From Pseudisothecium myosuroides (Eukaryota > Streptophyta > Bryopsida > Hypnales > Lembophyllaceae): a stretch of DNA of 64,000 bases. The position numbers and the translations under genes were made by a program. This document shows, in pieces, positions 1-11,591 of the stretch; positions within the stretch are counted from its first letter, which is position 1; each line of letters opens with the position of its first letter. Location of the stretch: NCBI GenBank assembly GCA_951799445.1, contig OX637296.1:9486001-9550000 (forward strand), written 5' to 3'. The notes beneath the pieces are model-generated. The model saw only the letters and a list, made by a program, of their open reading frames with translations, was not told the DNA's origin and searched no databases.

Positions 1-659
1 TCATATTTTTGTTACTTAAAGGAGTGTTTTTTTAATATGAAAGATATGCATATGGATGTTCCCTATATATCCATGCAATTGAACTTAAATTATTCATCAT
101 CAATGTCTTTCAATCAAATGTCATGTAAAACCATGAATGATTCACCAGAAACGGAGTTCTACTTTTCTAAAAGCCAAATTTGGTATGTTCGATTGGAATC
201 ACGCAGAAATTGAATGTCCATTATGCAAGACAAAAAATGCCAATTATAATTTATATTATGCAAAATTATTTTGAATTCTAGAATTAGATTCATGATCGTA
301 TCATTGCTTCCAAGTACTGTACATAGCAATTTTAGTTTGTTGACTTGGTAGTGAATTTAATTTAAAATATCACATTGTAAACCATTTTACCTTTTCAATA
401 AGAATTTGTAACTATAGAAATTGTAAATTGTAAATCAATTTCCTGAAGGTAAAATTTGGTGTAAGTTGTTTTTCTAATAGATTGATTCCCTCATAGAAAA
501 ACGATATATATAGATTTGTACTTTGACCTATTTTACCATTTGGCTAAATTGTTTTTCCACTTATACATACACACCATGAGGGAAAGATCTTCAAGTTTCC
601 CATAGTCTAAAAGAGGGAAAGGCATTCCATTCCATCCATATCCATCCACATACCACTAA
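1..659. other. AT-rich stretch, no gene seen
   Basis: No coding frame, RNA gene or terminal repeat is recognisable here. The stretch ends at the TAA duplication of the Tourist-like MITE that begins at 660. Confidence 0.5.
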
Positions 660-1035
660 GAGCATCGCCACCCTTTCGCAAAACAGAAGCCTAGCATGGT
701 GGTTACTGAGCCTGGAAGAAGTGTCTCGCCCCACTACAGACTCAAGGACGGTGGTTACTAAGCCGGCCGATTGAAAAAAATGGTTTGGCACAGCATCTTC
801 CCGTGCCGTTTCTTGTTGTACTGAGCCACTATTCCAGGGTATCCTTGATGAATAGTTGTCAGCTTTTTGTCAAGACAATCCGCAAACACGACACGTCCAT
901 GAACAGTAGCTAATGCCATGGTGCCATGGCGCGGAAGAGTGCGAGACCAACATCAGACCGGGTGCAAAAGCCTTTTGTCAACGCGGCAGAGCTCCGGTGC
1001 TGAGTCTCGTTTCGTGCCAAACGGTGGCGATGCTT
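660..1035. mobile_element. Tourist/Harbinger-like MITE
   Basis: A 376-bp element with inverted ends: the left end reads GAGCATCGCCACC and the reverse complement of the right end reads AAGCATCGCCACC. TAA lies directly on both sides (657-659 and 1036-1038), the target duplication expected of PIF/Harbinger elements, and GAGCATC ends are typical of plant Tourist MITEs. The interior is richer in GC than its surroundings and has no transposase, so the element is non-autonomous. Confidence 0.8.
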
Positions 1036-1044
1036 TAAGATAGG

Positions 1045-1275
1045 TTATCTATTTGTTTTGTTTGTTACAGTAAGATCTCCCGGACCATGCATCCCCCGAT
1101 CACGTGCTTAGTACTGACGGAAAGCCCTCGGTGAGGAAGGATGCACGGGCTTTGTTTTGTGATGTTTGGACCTATGGTGTCAAAGTTATGGATTTTTGAG
1201 TCATTTTTAGTTAAAAAAATTAAAAAAATACATTTACTTTAATTTTGACTGGCAACGGCATAGGGCACACTAGTC
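1045..1275. repeat. Dispersed repeat, copy 1
   Basis: About 230 bp that recurs at about 53600-53852. Shared blocks include TTTGTTTGTTACRGT, ATCACGTGCTT, GAAAGCCCT and the closing CACACTAGT. The class is unknown; the size would fit a SINE or a small non-autonomous element, but no tRNA-like head or tail is clear. Confidence 0.6.
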
Positions 1276-1466
1276 TATCTTGTGAGTTGGTTGGTCAGAG
1301 GAGGTATGTGCAACTGTTTCCATCACCGATAGTGCCTGCTCCATTCTTTTGTGCGATACAAATAATGTTTTGTCTCCAACTACAATAGCTTCTTGTTTGA
1401 GTGTTTAACTTATGTCTTTCATTTTGTACATGTTGGTGTCTGGAATATTGGTTGCAATGTAGTATG

Positions 1467-1683
1467 CACTATAAGAAACTCGCATTTTAGATGACAAGCC
1501 CTGATTTTTCTTGACGGATTTTAGTGGACATCCAATGCAACAAACCCATGTTTTTATGTCAACATTAATGTTACATTGGACATTTTTGTTGACAAAAAAC
1601 ATGGGTTTGTTGCATTGGACGTCCACTAAAATCCGTCAAGAAAAATCAGGGCTCGTCGCCTAAAATGTAGGTTTCTTATAGTG
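1467..1683. mobile_element. CACTA (EnSpm) MITE, family 1 copy 1
   Basis: A 217-bp foldback element with ends CACTATAAGAAAC and GTTTCTTATAGTG, flanked by a 3-bp ATG duplication (1464-1466 and 1684-1686). The two arms are nearly complementary for about 100 bp, so a transcript would form a long hairpin. A relative with the same subterminal blocks lies at 43549-43818. No transposase is encoded. Confidence 0.9.
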
Positions 1684-1689
1684 ATGGAG

Positions 1690-3350
1690 TCAAATTTACC
1701 TTCTTATTTATATTGTCACAATCTAGTGGGCTTTGATTTGGGACTTCCAATAAATAGACTCGTTACACATGCTAGTTTTGTAAAGAAAAATCAGAGTTGT
1801 TTTTCTCTCTATGGTCTTCAATTCTTTCAAAAGGAGGTTTATGGTCCTTTATAATCTGTCACTATCCTCTAGACCTTGGTATGGGGTCTCATTCAAATAG
1901 AATCTTTATTTGTGCTCTTAATTGAGGTTGGTCTTGAAGAGAGATCCTTGTACATGGGAGGGGTTTGAAATTGAATGTACACTAGAATTCACAAGCGGCT
2001 ACAACTAGTTTAGTAAGATATTTTTGGCTTCATTTTTCATGCAAATTTCAAAGTTGGATGAAGTCACAATTAATTTTCAACCTCCGTATCTCATATTCTA
2101 TACCTTAAATGTTTGAGCTTAAAAAATAGAACTCTTATAGGACTCAATGTTCAATTAGCTTACAATGGTGGGACATACATGTGTTACCTTGAATATTATG
2201 TCCTTTTCTATAACATAGAGCCAACAATAACCATTGGTTGATGACATAATATCTAGAATTGCCGCTTTTAATATCAGAAGGCACCTTGAATTACATTGCA
2301 TTAGATAGGAAAGGCACCTTTGCAATAATAGAAACGTTGCTAACAACACAATAAATTCATTTGAAGTTTCGCAAAAAACATTTCTAAAAATGTTGTTCAA
2401 AATGAGTCACTTTTGCAGTTTTGGAGCATGCTTTAGCAACACTTGTTCTTTCCTTTGCGAATACTTGTTTTCAATGACTAATCTATTTTGGAGAGGTTAC
2501 AATCTGATTTTTGATATTTTATTATTTTGGTCTAAAGGATATCAATACATTCATATGATAATTATACACTCCAACACTATATTGGCATATAATTTTGTAT
2601 ATGTTCTATATACCTACAATATTAATATATATTCCAATACAATATGCATGTACCGATACAAAACGGTATGATGTATGCACATTCCTTGCATAATATACAA
2701 GTGGAGTATACTTGTGAGATTCTATACAGACAATCCTATTTTTTATACTATCTGGCAATTTGACCTTCAATAATGCTTATGGGACAATGTTTACATCTAA
2801 CAATGAAGGTGGGAACAACATTGGGAACATTGGAGCCACATTTTGGTACCTAAATGTTGCTTTTTGCCTCCAAATTATTTTTTTAAGTACAAACATAGTT
2901 CAGTTTCCTTCAAATATTGCTCACTAGAGAAAACTTTGCTAAAAATGTTCATTGCAAAGAGGCTAAAATATAGTACTATTATTTGTATACTATATGTACA
3001 TCTAACATTAAATCTTATATTTGGCCTAACACTTCCACTAGTTGAATATTTATTTTGATATAATAATTTAATCATATTTTGTTGATTTACTTTATTGAAT
3101 TAGAGTATATTTTGAACTAAATCATTAGCAAATTAATTAACAAATTTTAATTTTAGACTTATTTTTAGATTTATTTATATTTGTATTATAATTCCAATTA
3201 TATTTATATTGAGTGTTATTGTAAAAAAATAAATTATTTTGTTTTTGTGACTTGTTGAAATTGGATTTATATTTTGAGATATGTTATAGTTCTCCCAAGT
3301 CAAGAATATAATTGAAGTGTTCTCAAATTGCAAATATATGAAACATAAAG
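1690..3350. other. AT-rich stretch, no gene seen
   Basis: Only short spurious frames are present. Nothing here matches a protein family I recognise and no terminal repeats were found. Confidence 0.5.
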
Positions 3351-3356
3351 TTGATT

Positions 3357-6007
3357 ATATTATGCTCGGAGATGGTAAAGACAACCTTCAAGCATTTCAT
3401 ATCTACTATTTAATGATGAATTATAATGCAGTGGTTGGAATTGAGCTCCCACATAAGATTTTGTCATTAATGCTTGAAGTAAAGTTGATCTTGCTTTTGT
3501 AAAAATTGTATTAGTTGGATTGTCTTTCATTCCAAAATCATCCAATAAATTTTTTATGTTTAAATTGGTAGAAAACTTTTTTGTAAAAATGCCAGCTATC
3601 ATTTCACTTGAAGGAGTGTATTCTAATTGTACTTGATTAGATTGTACAATTTTCATGTGAATGATGTTGAGATTTTATATGCTTAGTCTTTGAGTGAAAT
3701 TGGAGATTTGCACTAAGATTTATTGCATTTTGAATATCAACATCAATAGTAGTAGGATTTTTTTGAAGAAATTCTAAGTCTTTTAGTAGTTTTCAAACCA
3801 AACGGCTTCTATACAAGCCTTAGATAATGCCATATATTCAAATTCAATACAAAGAAAATCTACATAATTGGATTTTTTATTTGATCATATGATTACTCCA
3901 TCAGTAAGGAAGAAACAATATCATGTGGATCTTTAAGTGTCTTTATCGCTAGTCCAATTGGCATCCGGTTTATGACATAAAATATGGCCTATTGAAGATT
4001 GTTGATATATAATGTTTTTGTAAGAGTACCTTTAATATACCTCAAATCCCATTTGGTTGCTTGCTAATGCAAAGCATCAAGATTAGATAGATATTGAGAT
4101 AAATTGTTGGCATTATAAGCAATAATTGGTCCGGTAAAATTTGGGTATGAATTAAAGATCCAATAGCTTATAAATATGGAATATCTTTAAGGGCTTCTTG
4201 TTCTTCAAAGGTTGGGTGACAATCTTTTTTTGAAGGTTTGAATCTCGGTAGATGCATGGATGAGTGTCTCAATAAACTGGTGGGTGATTGCAAGAAACAC
4301 TTCACCTTTTTTTTGTCCCCTTGACCTTGGACAGGTGTTTTTTTGCTCATAACTTTTGCATCATTTGTCCATCTTCTATGAAACTTGAAATGAAGGTACA
4401 TGTGGTAGTTGCAGATTTTGAGTAATTTTTTGGGTTTTTTAAAAATTATTTTACTATTTTTAAACTGCCCCCAATTGGATGTCTACCTTGGCCATTTTGA
4501 AGGGTTTTAGTACTATTTTTCACTCAAAATTCCGAATTTGAAGCTCAAAATTGGTATACTAGGACTTCTACTAAAGTTACACAAGCTTATCAAAGATTTT
4601 CTAAAAATAGTTAATTTTCCATCTTCCACATGTGCTCAAAGTGCACTACCTTTGCGCAAGTGTAGAGAACACAATTTTATTTTTCCAATAGTGAAAATTG
4701 GTGAAAAGGAGCATCTATCAGTTAGGAAAAATGGCTATTTTTTTAGAATTTTTAGAATTTTTTAACTATTTTTTAAGAATTAAATTCCAAACTATCTATT
4801 TTCTTGCATTTTTCAACCCTCTTTGACCGTGCATAATTCTTAGAGATAAATTTTTTTAGGTCTGAATTTTTGCATATATCATTTTTTTAATGCTTTACAA
4901 CTTATACATATTTTATTTTATTTAAAAAAAAATTATTCCAAAATCCACAAACAGGAGTGAAATGGCCGTTTTGAGCCAAAACCGGCAAGTGTTTCTTGCA
5001 ACTACCCTGGTCACAAAATTGTTTTAAAAAACTGTTAGCATTGGAAAGGCTCTAGGCCACAAATTGTCACATCTTTTCACAATTTGTTTGCCCAAATTAC
5101 TTAACAACTTGATTATAAAGATATTTATGTAGTTGGTTTAAGAAATGTCAATTTTTAATAGGTGGATGGGATTTTTGAAGTGTAGTATATGGACTTGTCA
5201 CAACTGAACAAGAATTACATATGGACTTTTTTGAGGATATAGATATATTTAAATATTTTCTAGCAACTTTGTTATTAGTGCTCCAAAGGTTTTGCTTGAG
5301 TGGAATGCTTTCTATATTACAAGAATTTTTCTTAATGCGAGTCTTAATGTAGAATTAAAAACTTTTTAGTAGTTAAAATGAAGGTTATATTTTGGAGAGT
5401 TTTTTTGATAAATAATTATTATTATCATTACTAATTTTTTTTCTATTGTGTTTAGTTGTTGAAGATTAAGGTGGGCCGCCCTTCTCTTCTTTTTTTCAAT
5501 TTTATTTCCAATGTAGTAGCCATCAAAGGAAATAGCCTTTGGTTTTAGTGACTTTTTGTGAAGTCACAAGTGCCACTTTTGAGCCACTCATCCATGCAAT
5601 TTCCCATATTGCTTTCATTGGAATGGATATAATGTTAGAATTATCCTTTTGAAAACGTTGTGGTACAAAATTCAAATATTTTGTTTGGTTGATCATAATT
5701 GTTTTTTGTTTATGGGGTCAAGAAATCTGTAGAGCAATATAAGATTGGAATTCACCTTGTTGGTCATTTCAAAGGCATGGTTTAAAAGATTTTATAAGAT
5801 TTGCATGGTTTTTAAATTATTGCTTAAAAAAATACAATCATCAATATATATAGATATAGCTATTATGATGAAGTTTAATTCTAAACACTTGATATAAATA
5901 TTAGAATTAGCATTGGTTGCAAAAAATCCATTATATAGAAGAAGTTGATGAAGTCTTTGGTACCAAGTCCTTGACAATTGTTTTTTTAGCCATATAAGTT
6001 TTTTCAA
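3357..6007 (-). pseudogene. Ty1/copia retrotransposon relic (RT and RNase H)
   Basis: Read from high to low coordinates, the minus strand keeps the end of a copia polyprotein in order. Around 5792-6007 there is a reverse-transcriptase piece with SRTWYQRLHQLLLYNGF and the YIDD form of the YVDD catalytic motif. At about 5680-5780 come traces of FEMT and IxQTKY. At 4168-4281 follows the RT tail (CHPTFEEQEALKDIPYL then AIGSL). At 3790-3850 lies the RNase H block IEFEYMALSKACIEAVWF, and at 3540-3630 the C-terminal EYTPSSEMIAGIFTKKF. These are standard copia landmarks. Stops and frameshifts interrupt it and a MITE sits inside at 4282-5007. No LTRs, integrase or gag were found, so it is an old inactive fragment. 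Confidence 0.85.
4282..5007. mobile_element. TIR element inside the copia relic
   Basis: A 726-bp insertion whose ends are inverted copies: the left end GGGTGATTGCAAGAAACACT and the complement of the right end GGGTAGTTGCAAGAAACACT differ at two positions. TGGT lies on both sides (4278-4281 and 5008-5011) as a probable short target duplication. The AT-rich interior has no transposase. The superfamily is uncertain. Confidence 0.75.
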
Positions 6008-6277
6008 ACACTAATAGAATGGCCTCCATATGGCACCATCCAAAGCACATACAAGAATACCAAAGAACCATGAAGAAATCCTATTGCCATGAGCTTTGAG
6101 TCTTGGTTCCAAAGGCCATACTTGGAACCAATTTTTTTGAGGAAACTCTGACATGGAAGAATTGTGAGAAATTGTTTTCTTCAAAAATTTAAAGTATTTG
6201 TTGTTATGCTTTTGGAGGATCTCAAATAACAATAAATCTTATTTTAATAACATGTGGAAATTTTTGTGGGCTTGGTA

Positions 6278-7222
6278 TTAACCCCTAAAGGTTTTTGACT
6301 ATATTTTCACCAAAACTGCTCCAAAACTGCTATTTCTAGTACAAGTATCAAATTTTAGAAAAAAACATTCTTGGACACATGTAACTATAGGATCTTGTAG
6401 TGCTTTGGTTTGAAAATATGTGAATTTGTTTTTAGAAATTTCATTGTATGGATTGCAAGATATTAGCGTTTGAATTGACAAAAATCCTTTTTTGGTCCCT
6501 GCAAAATACGGGCGGCTGTTCTTTACAAATACACATTTGTATGATAAAATGGCTAAAATAGTAGTTATTCTTTGGATTCATTCTTCAAGGCAAGTTGGAT
6601 ACATTCTTGAAAATTTTAAGATCATTTGGAATTGTACAACATATAGGAAAAAAATAGTAAGTAGAAAAAAGTATAGAATGATTCAAAATACAAAATTGTC
6701 AAGAATTTTGTTATGGAATTGAAAAATGCCCGGAAAAATGCCAATTCCAACGGTTGTAATGTTATAATAAAAAATATACACGCAATGTTTTTATTTTTTC
6801 AAAAATATTAAAAATTGAATTATATAAAGGACTTCAAAGTTTATTTTAGTGGGAGATTCCATGACTACCTTCAAACTAAAACTCCTCATAACTTTAATCT
6901 CATTAATCAAAATGGAATGATTCAAAGCTTTCTACGTATATATGAATGTATAAAACCACTTTCAAATTTTTATTTTCTTAAAAAGTTATTTTTAAAGAAT
7001 TTTTTTGTGTTGCCCAAGCTGCTCGCCGAACGCAAAAAATTACATATCATACAATAACTTTTTAACCATGTAGTCAAAAGTTATGAAAATTGTTGAGTCT
7101 TAAAGCTGTTCCTTGGGTGCATCTTGTGTGAAAATTTCAAGGGGAAATTTTTTTTGTTTGTAGTGAGCTGCCCAAAATCACTATATTGCCAAAAAAATGG
7201 TGTTTAGTCATTTAGGGGTTAA
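6278..7222. mobile_element. TTAA MITE (piggyBac-like), copy at 6.3 kb
   Basis: About 940 bp bounded by TTAA on both sides (6278-6281 and 7219-7222), with ends CCCCTAAAGG and the reverse-complementary form CATTTAGGGG. The internal order (a catalogue-like left half, then GCTGCCCAA and a CATAACTTTT stretch on the right) matches the copies at 22194, 26921, 30002 and 51833. No coding frame is present. TTAA duplication plus a CCCY end is the signature of piggyBac-type insertion. Confidence 0.85.
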
Positions 7223-8262
7223 GTTTGTATTAGAGCATTTGCACTCATTCTCCAAATGAGTGTCCTTGACGACTCTCCAAGGGTCCGCATGAGAAAAAGT
7301 CCCCTATCCAAGCCCTCTCAACAAGTAGAATTTGAACGGGCTCCAAAAAAACAAGCAAAGGCTTATAACAATCAAGGGTCTTGGTAGCACTCTACAGTAT
7401 AGATTTAGCGTGCCTTTGACATTGTTTGGTCTTATGAGAGATTAGTTCTCTATTTTAGAGCATTGTGAGCTATTGGAGAGGCGCCACATGGTTGTGCAAT
7501 GTTGGGAGTGTGGGCAAGGGTAGGTGACTTGATATAGACGTCAAAAACAAATCCAATGTGGACCCTCTATGTAATGAATTGAAAACCAATTTTCTTGAGT
7601 ATGGATGTGGGTGCACTTATTGTGCATTAGTATGAAAGTTATGTACTTTGTTGAGTGAAACCCACACCCTTTGTGCACATCAGACTGAAGAGGGAATCTG
7701 ACTAGCAAATTTTGAATGTTGTATCACAGTTAATCCTTGAACGCTGGGTTGGTGACTGTGGAAATCATCCCTTTTGCAACTGTGTGACATCATCTACTAT
7801 AAAATAATCAGAAGTGCTCATTGGAGGTCAAAGTACTATGCAAGATCTCTCCTTTTTGTACAAAATTCTAAGGATGAACAATTGCACTTCTATCCTACAT
7901 GCAAAGATTCTTTGTCATTCATTGGCCAGAAAATGGCCGCTGCGTCATTCAAGGGTTAAATGAGTGTTGGAATGAAGAAAATCTTGCCAGACCCTAGGTC
8001 AACACCTGCATTCTAACTCATGCAAAATGCATAAAATCCTACGTCTGCACCTTGAACTCTTACTCAAGCAAAACATGTAATGATACAATCAAAGCACATA
8101 TACCACAAAACAAACACAGATGATGCAGAAAACACATTTCATTATAACTTCATTTGACAAATGTGGAACAAACAAACATACAAAATGTGATTTTCAACTA
8201 TTCAAGTGGAGCACACACACCTGCTTCATCTTGTAAACCTTGATTTCCAAACAATTTGTTCC
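7223..8262. other. AT-rich stretch; possible Tourist-like end at 7232
   Basis: TTAGAGCATTTGCACTC near 7232 resembles the left end of a Tourist/Harbinger MITE, and a related TTTTAGAGCATTGTGAGC occurs near 7456 in the same direction. No matching inverted right end was found, so no element is called. The remaining sequence shows nothing recognisable. Confidence 0.35.
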
Positions 8263-8264
8263 TA

Positions 8265-8434
8265 TAGTAGAACTTCTCTAAGTCAATAAAATGTTGTCAT
8301 GAAGTATTGATTGCCGGTCCCAACTTAACAATATGAACCACATACAAACATGATGACCCTCCCTAATGTAATAACCTATCTAACTCAATGTGTCAGACTG
8401 GTCCCAACTCTATCGACTTAGAGAGGTTCCACTG
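8265..8434. mobile_element. Emigrant/Lemi1-like pogo MITE, copy 1
   Basis: A 170-bp element with ends TAGTAGAACTTCTCTAAGTC and, on the complement of the right side, CAGTGGAACCTCTCTAAGTC, flanked by TA on both sides. The ends resemble the CAGTARAACCTC ends of plant pogo-derived MITEs. A second copy lies at 47055-47244. No transposase is present. Confidence 0.85.
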
Positions 8435-8920
8435 TACTTCTGTGCAAACAAAACCCAGTCACCGCAAGTCCCCAACAATGCAGCAAGTTTCAAAAATCAA
8501 ATAACCAACAACCAATGATTATAAAATCAAATGATATTTATTATGAGTGCTTGACAGGTGGGGTTTCTTTGGCACCTTGGTGCCAAACTTCACTATTGTG
8601 GCACAATGACACTGGATTAAATTTGGAGGGACCATCCTCCATTTTTTGCATGGTGCACTGATATAGTGCAAAAGAAAAATTTTGGTGCTTGATGGACTGA
8701 TTATGGACACCTTTGACTGGGTTGCCAACCAGATCTTGACACGAACAAGAGCGACTTCGAACTACCGTATTCCTTCTGAAGTCCAAACAACACAAGGTTG
8801 TTAGGTGATAATTTGTCATTGCCTAAGGCCTCTTTGCGTTCAAAAACATAATTGCTTTTGAAGTGTTATAGATCTAAATGTCACTAAGTTATAGAGATCT
8901 CAACTGTATAATCTTGTAGT
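8435..8920. other. AT-rich stretch with an unrecognised minus-strand frame
   Basis: A minus-strand frame of 92 codons (8541-8819) matches no family I know and has no supporting context. It is probably chance. Confidence 0.3.
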
Positions 8921-9141
8921 CACTACAAGAGAAAGAGGTGTTTTAAGTGAGTTTTTAAGTAGTGTCCTAGACACATGATTTTAAGTAATGACCTTTAAGG
9001 AGATTTTTAGCAAAATTTGACTTAAAAACATGTGTTTTAAGTCAAATTTTGCTAAAAATCTCCTTAAAGGTCATTACTTAAAATCATGTGTCTAGGACAC
9101 TACTTAAAAACTCATTTAAAACACCCCTTTCTCTTGTAGTG
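8921..9141. mobile_element. CACTA (EnSpm) MITE, family 2
   Basis: A 221-bp near-perfect palindrome starting CACTACAAGAGAAAGAGG and ending with the complement, flanked by AGT on both sides (8918-8920 and 9142-9144). The arms are about 100 bp with very few mismatches, which points to a recent insertion or to a hairpin kept by gene conversion. A transcript would be a good small-RNA precursor. No transposase. Confidence 0.9.
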
Positions 9142-9144
9142 AGT

Positions 9145-10303
9145 GTACAAGTTGTAGATGACATGAATCAAATTTGGAGTCATTTGACCACGTAGATTGC
9201 AAGATTATAATGATTTAATGTTGAAAAAGGATGCTGAAATTTTCCTAGCAACACATTTGGAGGTGAAATTCAATTTCTAAACCTACTCAAATGAAAAAAC
9301 TTTAAACTATAAAGTGATCCAAAACTAGCATACAAACACATTGGTGAAAGAAAATATCATTGAATTGACTCATTGTCATTGTGTTTGCAAAATGACTTTC
9401 AAATATTAAAAATATAGCAAGAAAAGTTGCAAAAAACACATCTAAGGCTAAACCTCCTTCTACTAAAATGCTTCTCAATCACTCATAACTTCTTGGATTG
9501 ATATGAAATTTTAGCCAACTTTTTCAAAAAAAAAAAATTAGAAACTGACATTGTATGAAGAAGATACAAACCACCAAAGTTCACTGTAATTCAAAAATGT
9601 TGGGATTTTGAACTTTGAATTGCTTCCAAACATTCAAAAGAACCTTGGATTGACATGAAATTTTACCACAATAACTAGACTTCAAAGGAAACATAATCCA
9701 ACAAATTTTATTTAAAAAAAACATTGGATGAAGGAGATACAAGCCCCCCGAAGTTGCAGACTTCAAATGTAATTTGGTGAACTCAAATTGAACTTGTGAA
9801 CTTCAATTGGCTTCCAAGAAATCAGTTTATCTTGGATTGATCTGAAAATTTTACCACAATAACTAAAAGGGAGAATGCAAATTTTTCCAACAAGTGTTAT
9901 TGAATTCGGACATTGGATGCAAAAGTTACAACACTTTGAATTGAACTTGAAACTATGTGAGGGCACTTTTGGTCCCTTTAGGCAATGAGGGGATAAGGGA
10001 GGCAATGATTGAAAAAAGCTGGTGACTACTTCAAACTTAGCCAATGGATTTTGGAAAAAAACCAGTTGCATTTGGAAATTAAAAGATGCTAAACTAGGAA
10101 GAAATTTCTAGGACCAAAAATCAATCGATGCCTCCAAAAATTTGAAAGATATTTCACTGCCTCTTTGGAATATTCAGGGGATTTGAATTGCCTTGCCAAA
10201 AAATTCAGTGGCTAATATCCGGCTACTAAAGGTTAGCTTCCCCGGATAACACGATGTGTTGCAAGTTGAGCCAATGGAACAAACAAAGGAGTCATTGGTA
10301 GTA
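9145..10303. other. AT-rich stretch, no gene seen
   Basis: The phrase 'lightly conserved' does not apply to anything here except a loosely repeated block (GGATTGAYMTGAAATTTTACC near 9490, 9650 and 9835), which suggests decayed internal duplication. No terminal repeats or recognisable protein were seen. Confidence 0.4.
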
Positions 10304-11589
10304 CAGTCTTGTCCAAAAAGTCTTCACACCCTAAGCTGAAACGTGAAGCGTTCAGTTGTACACCTCCTAAAATCTGAATTGAGGAAAGCAACACTTGAGA
10401 CTCATACAAAATGTATAAGAAACCCTAAACTGAACTACCACTTCGTATGACCTCCATCTGCATCGATTACGACTTGAATTCTGCGAGGCATGGAATCGAT
10501 AAAATTGTCAACAGTGTTCTGATCAATCTCCTCCCATTCTTCCTGTGCGGCGGCAAACAACTGAGAAGCACTATGGGGGCGATGTTCTTGCTCTGAGAAA
10601 CGTTTTTTGAGTCGCCGTTTCAACAACAACCACATATTCTCAATTGGATTGAGATCTGGTGAGTTGGGTGGCCACGGAAGTTGCACATAGCCACAATCCT
10701 CTTGCAGTTTCTTGTTCTCGGGACCATGATGCCAAGTTGCTCCATCTGCTGCAAGGTAGATATGATTAGGGTTCTCACATAAACTGCAAATGAAAGGAAT
10801 TACGTGAGGTTTATGGATCTCACTCGCAAATTGGGAAGCATTGAGGCCTAATTTATCACGAGGACTTCTACGCTCCGTCTCAGTCCTCTTTCTCACCAAA
10901 ATCAATCCCGTGCGGCTCCCTTTCGCTATGCATGCAAAAACTCCAACATTGGTCCTCCCTGACTTGAAACTTGGCTTCAAATTCTTCTCACATAACTCCT
11001 CTCCAGGTCTCACACGCACTTTCTTTCCAGCTGGGGAAGGATCATACTCAATCGTTGCTTCATCAATGAATGCCACTCGTCCCCAATGCTGCGAATCCCA
11101 CTGGCGTCGCCTCTGTGCAAACTCCTTACGCTTCTGCTTCTGTCCAGGTCTCCAAAATGGCTTCTTCCTCGGAATCTTGAGATGGAAACCAAACTCTTTG
11201 AGGATTTTGTCAACACTGGAACGGCCAAGTCCAACATCAGCCGTATTGGTGATCTCTCGAAGACTCAACCTTGGATTTTCGTCCACTACTTCTACAACTC
11301 TCTTCCTCTTTGCTTTCGTGAGTTTTGAGGGACGTCCAGAGCGCACAGCATCCTTGATATCACCCCCACGCTCATTGCCTCTCTTCACGACGTCTCTCAC
11401 TCGTGACTTTGACAACCCTAATTCAGAGGCAGTCTTCCCGTAACCCCAGCCCGTATGAGTGCGAAGGGTATAAACCTTGGAATTCAACTCCTCCCGCTCG
11501 CTCAAATCTCGTCTCCTCGCTGCCATCTCTCCCTAACTCGCTACTGTTCGCAACTGGCAGGGGGTGCGAAGACTTTTTGGACAGGACTG
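10304..11589 (-). mobile_element. Complete Tc1-like DNA transposon
   Basis: A 1,286-bp element with ends CAGTCTTGTCCAAAAAGTCT on the left and, on the complement of the right, CAGTCCTGTCCAAAAAGTCT, followed by a further CACACCC or CGCACCC, so the TIRs are about 28 bp with few mismatches. TA flanks both sides (10302-10303 and 11590-11591). One uninterrupted transposase fills the interior. This is the compact layout of an autonomous Tc1/mariner element and it shows no decay. Confidence 0.95.
10435..11526 (-). CDS. Tc1-like DD34E transposase, intact
   Basis: A 363-residue protein, the usual length for Tc1-family transposases, which excise and reinsert the element at TA sites in the nucleus. The N-terminus has two helix-turn-helix units: about residues 28-50 (GKTASELGLSKSRVRDVV) and about 88-112 (SLREI through VDKILKEFGF), joined by the GRPS linker at 64-67. 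A basic stretch at 119-135 could act as a nuclear signal. The catalytic triad is D155 (VAFIDEAT), D261 (LAADGATWH) and E296 (SPDLNPIENMW), with 34 residues between the last two, hence DD34E. The start lies about 60 bp inside the right TIR and the stop is TAG. The gene has a higher GC content than its surroundings and no stops or frameshifts, which suggests recent arrival. DD34E Tc1 elements are unusual in flowering plants. Confidence 0.95.
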   Translation of the reverse strand: MAARRRDLSEREELNSKVYTLRTHTGWGYGKTASELGLSKSRVRDVVKRGNERGGDIKDAVRSGRPSKLTKAKRKRVVEVVDENPRLSLREITNTADVGLGRSSVDKILKEFGFHLKIPRKKPFWRPGQKQKRKEFAQRRRQWDSQHWGRVAFIDEATIEYDPSPAGKKVRVRPGEELCEKNLKPSFKSGRTNVGVFACIAKGSRTGLILVRKRTETERRSPRDKLGLNASQFASEIHKPHVIPFICSLCENPNHIYLAADGATWHHGPENKKLQEDCGYVQLPWPPNSPDLNPIENMWLLLKRRLKKRFSEQEHRPHSASQLFAAAQEEWEEIDQNTVDNFIDSMPRRIQVVIDADGGHTKW

Positions 11590-11591
11590 TA

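Noticed and set aside
6011..6232. 73-codon minus-strand frame upstream of the copia RT piece
   Set aside because: It does not match integrase or RT motifs in any frame that I could read; probably chance sequence in a decayed element.
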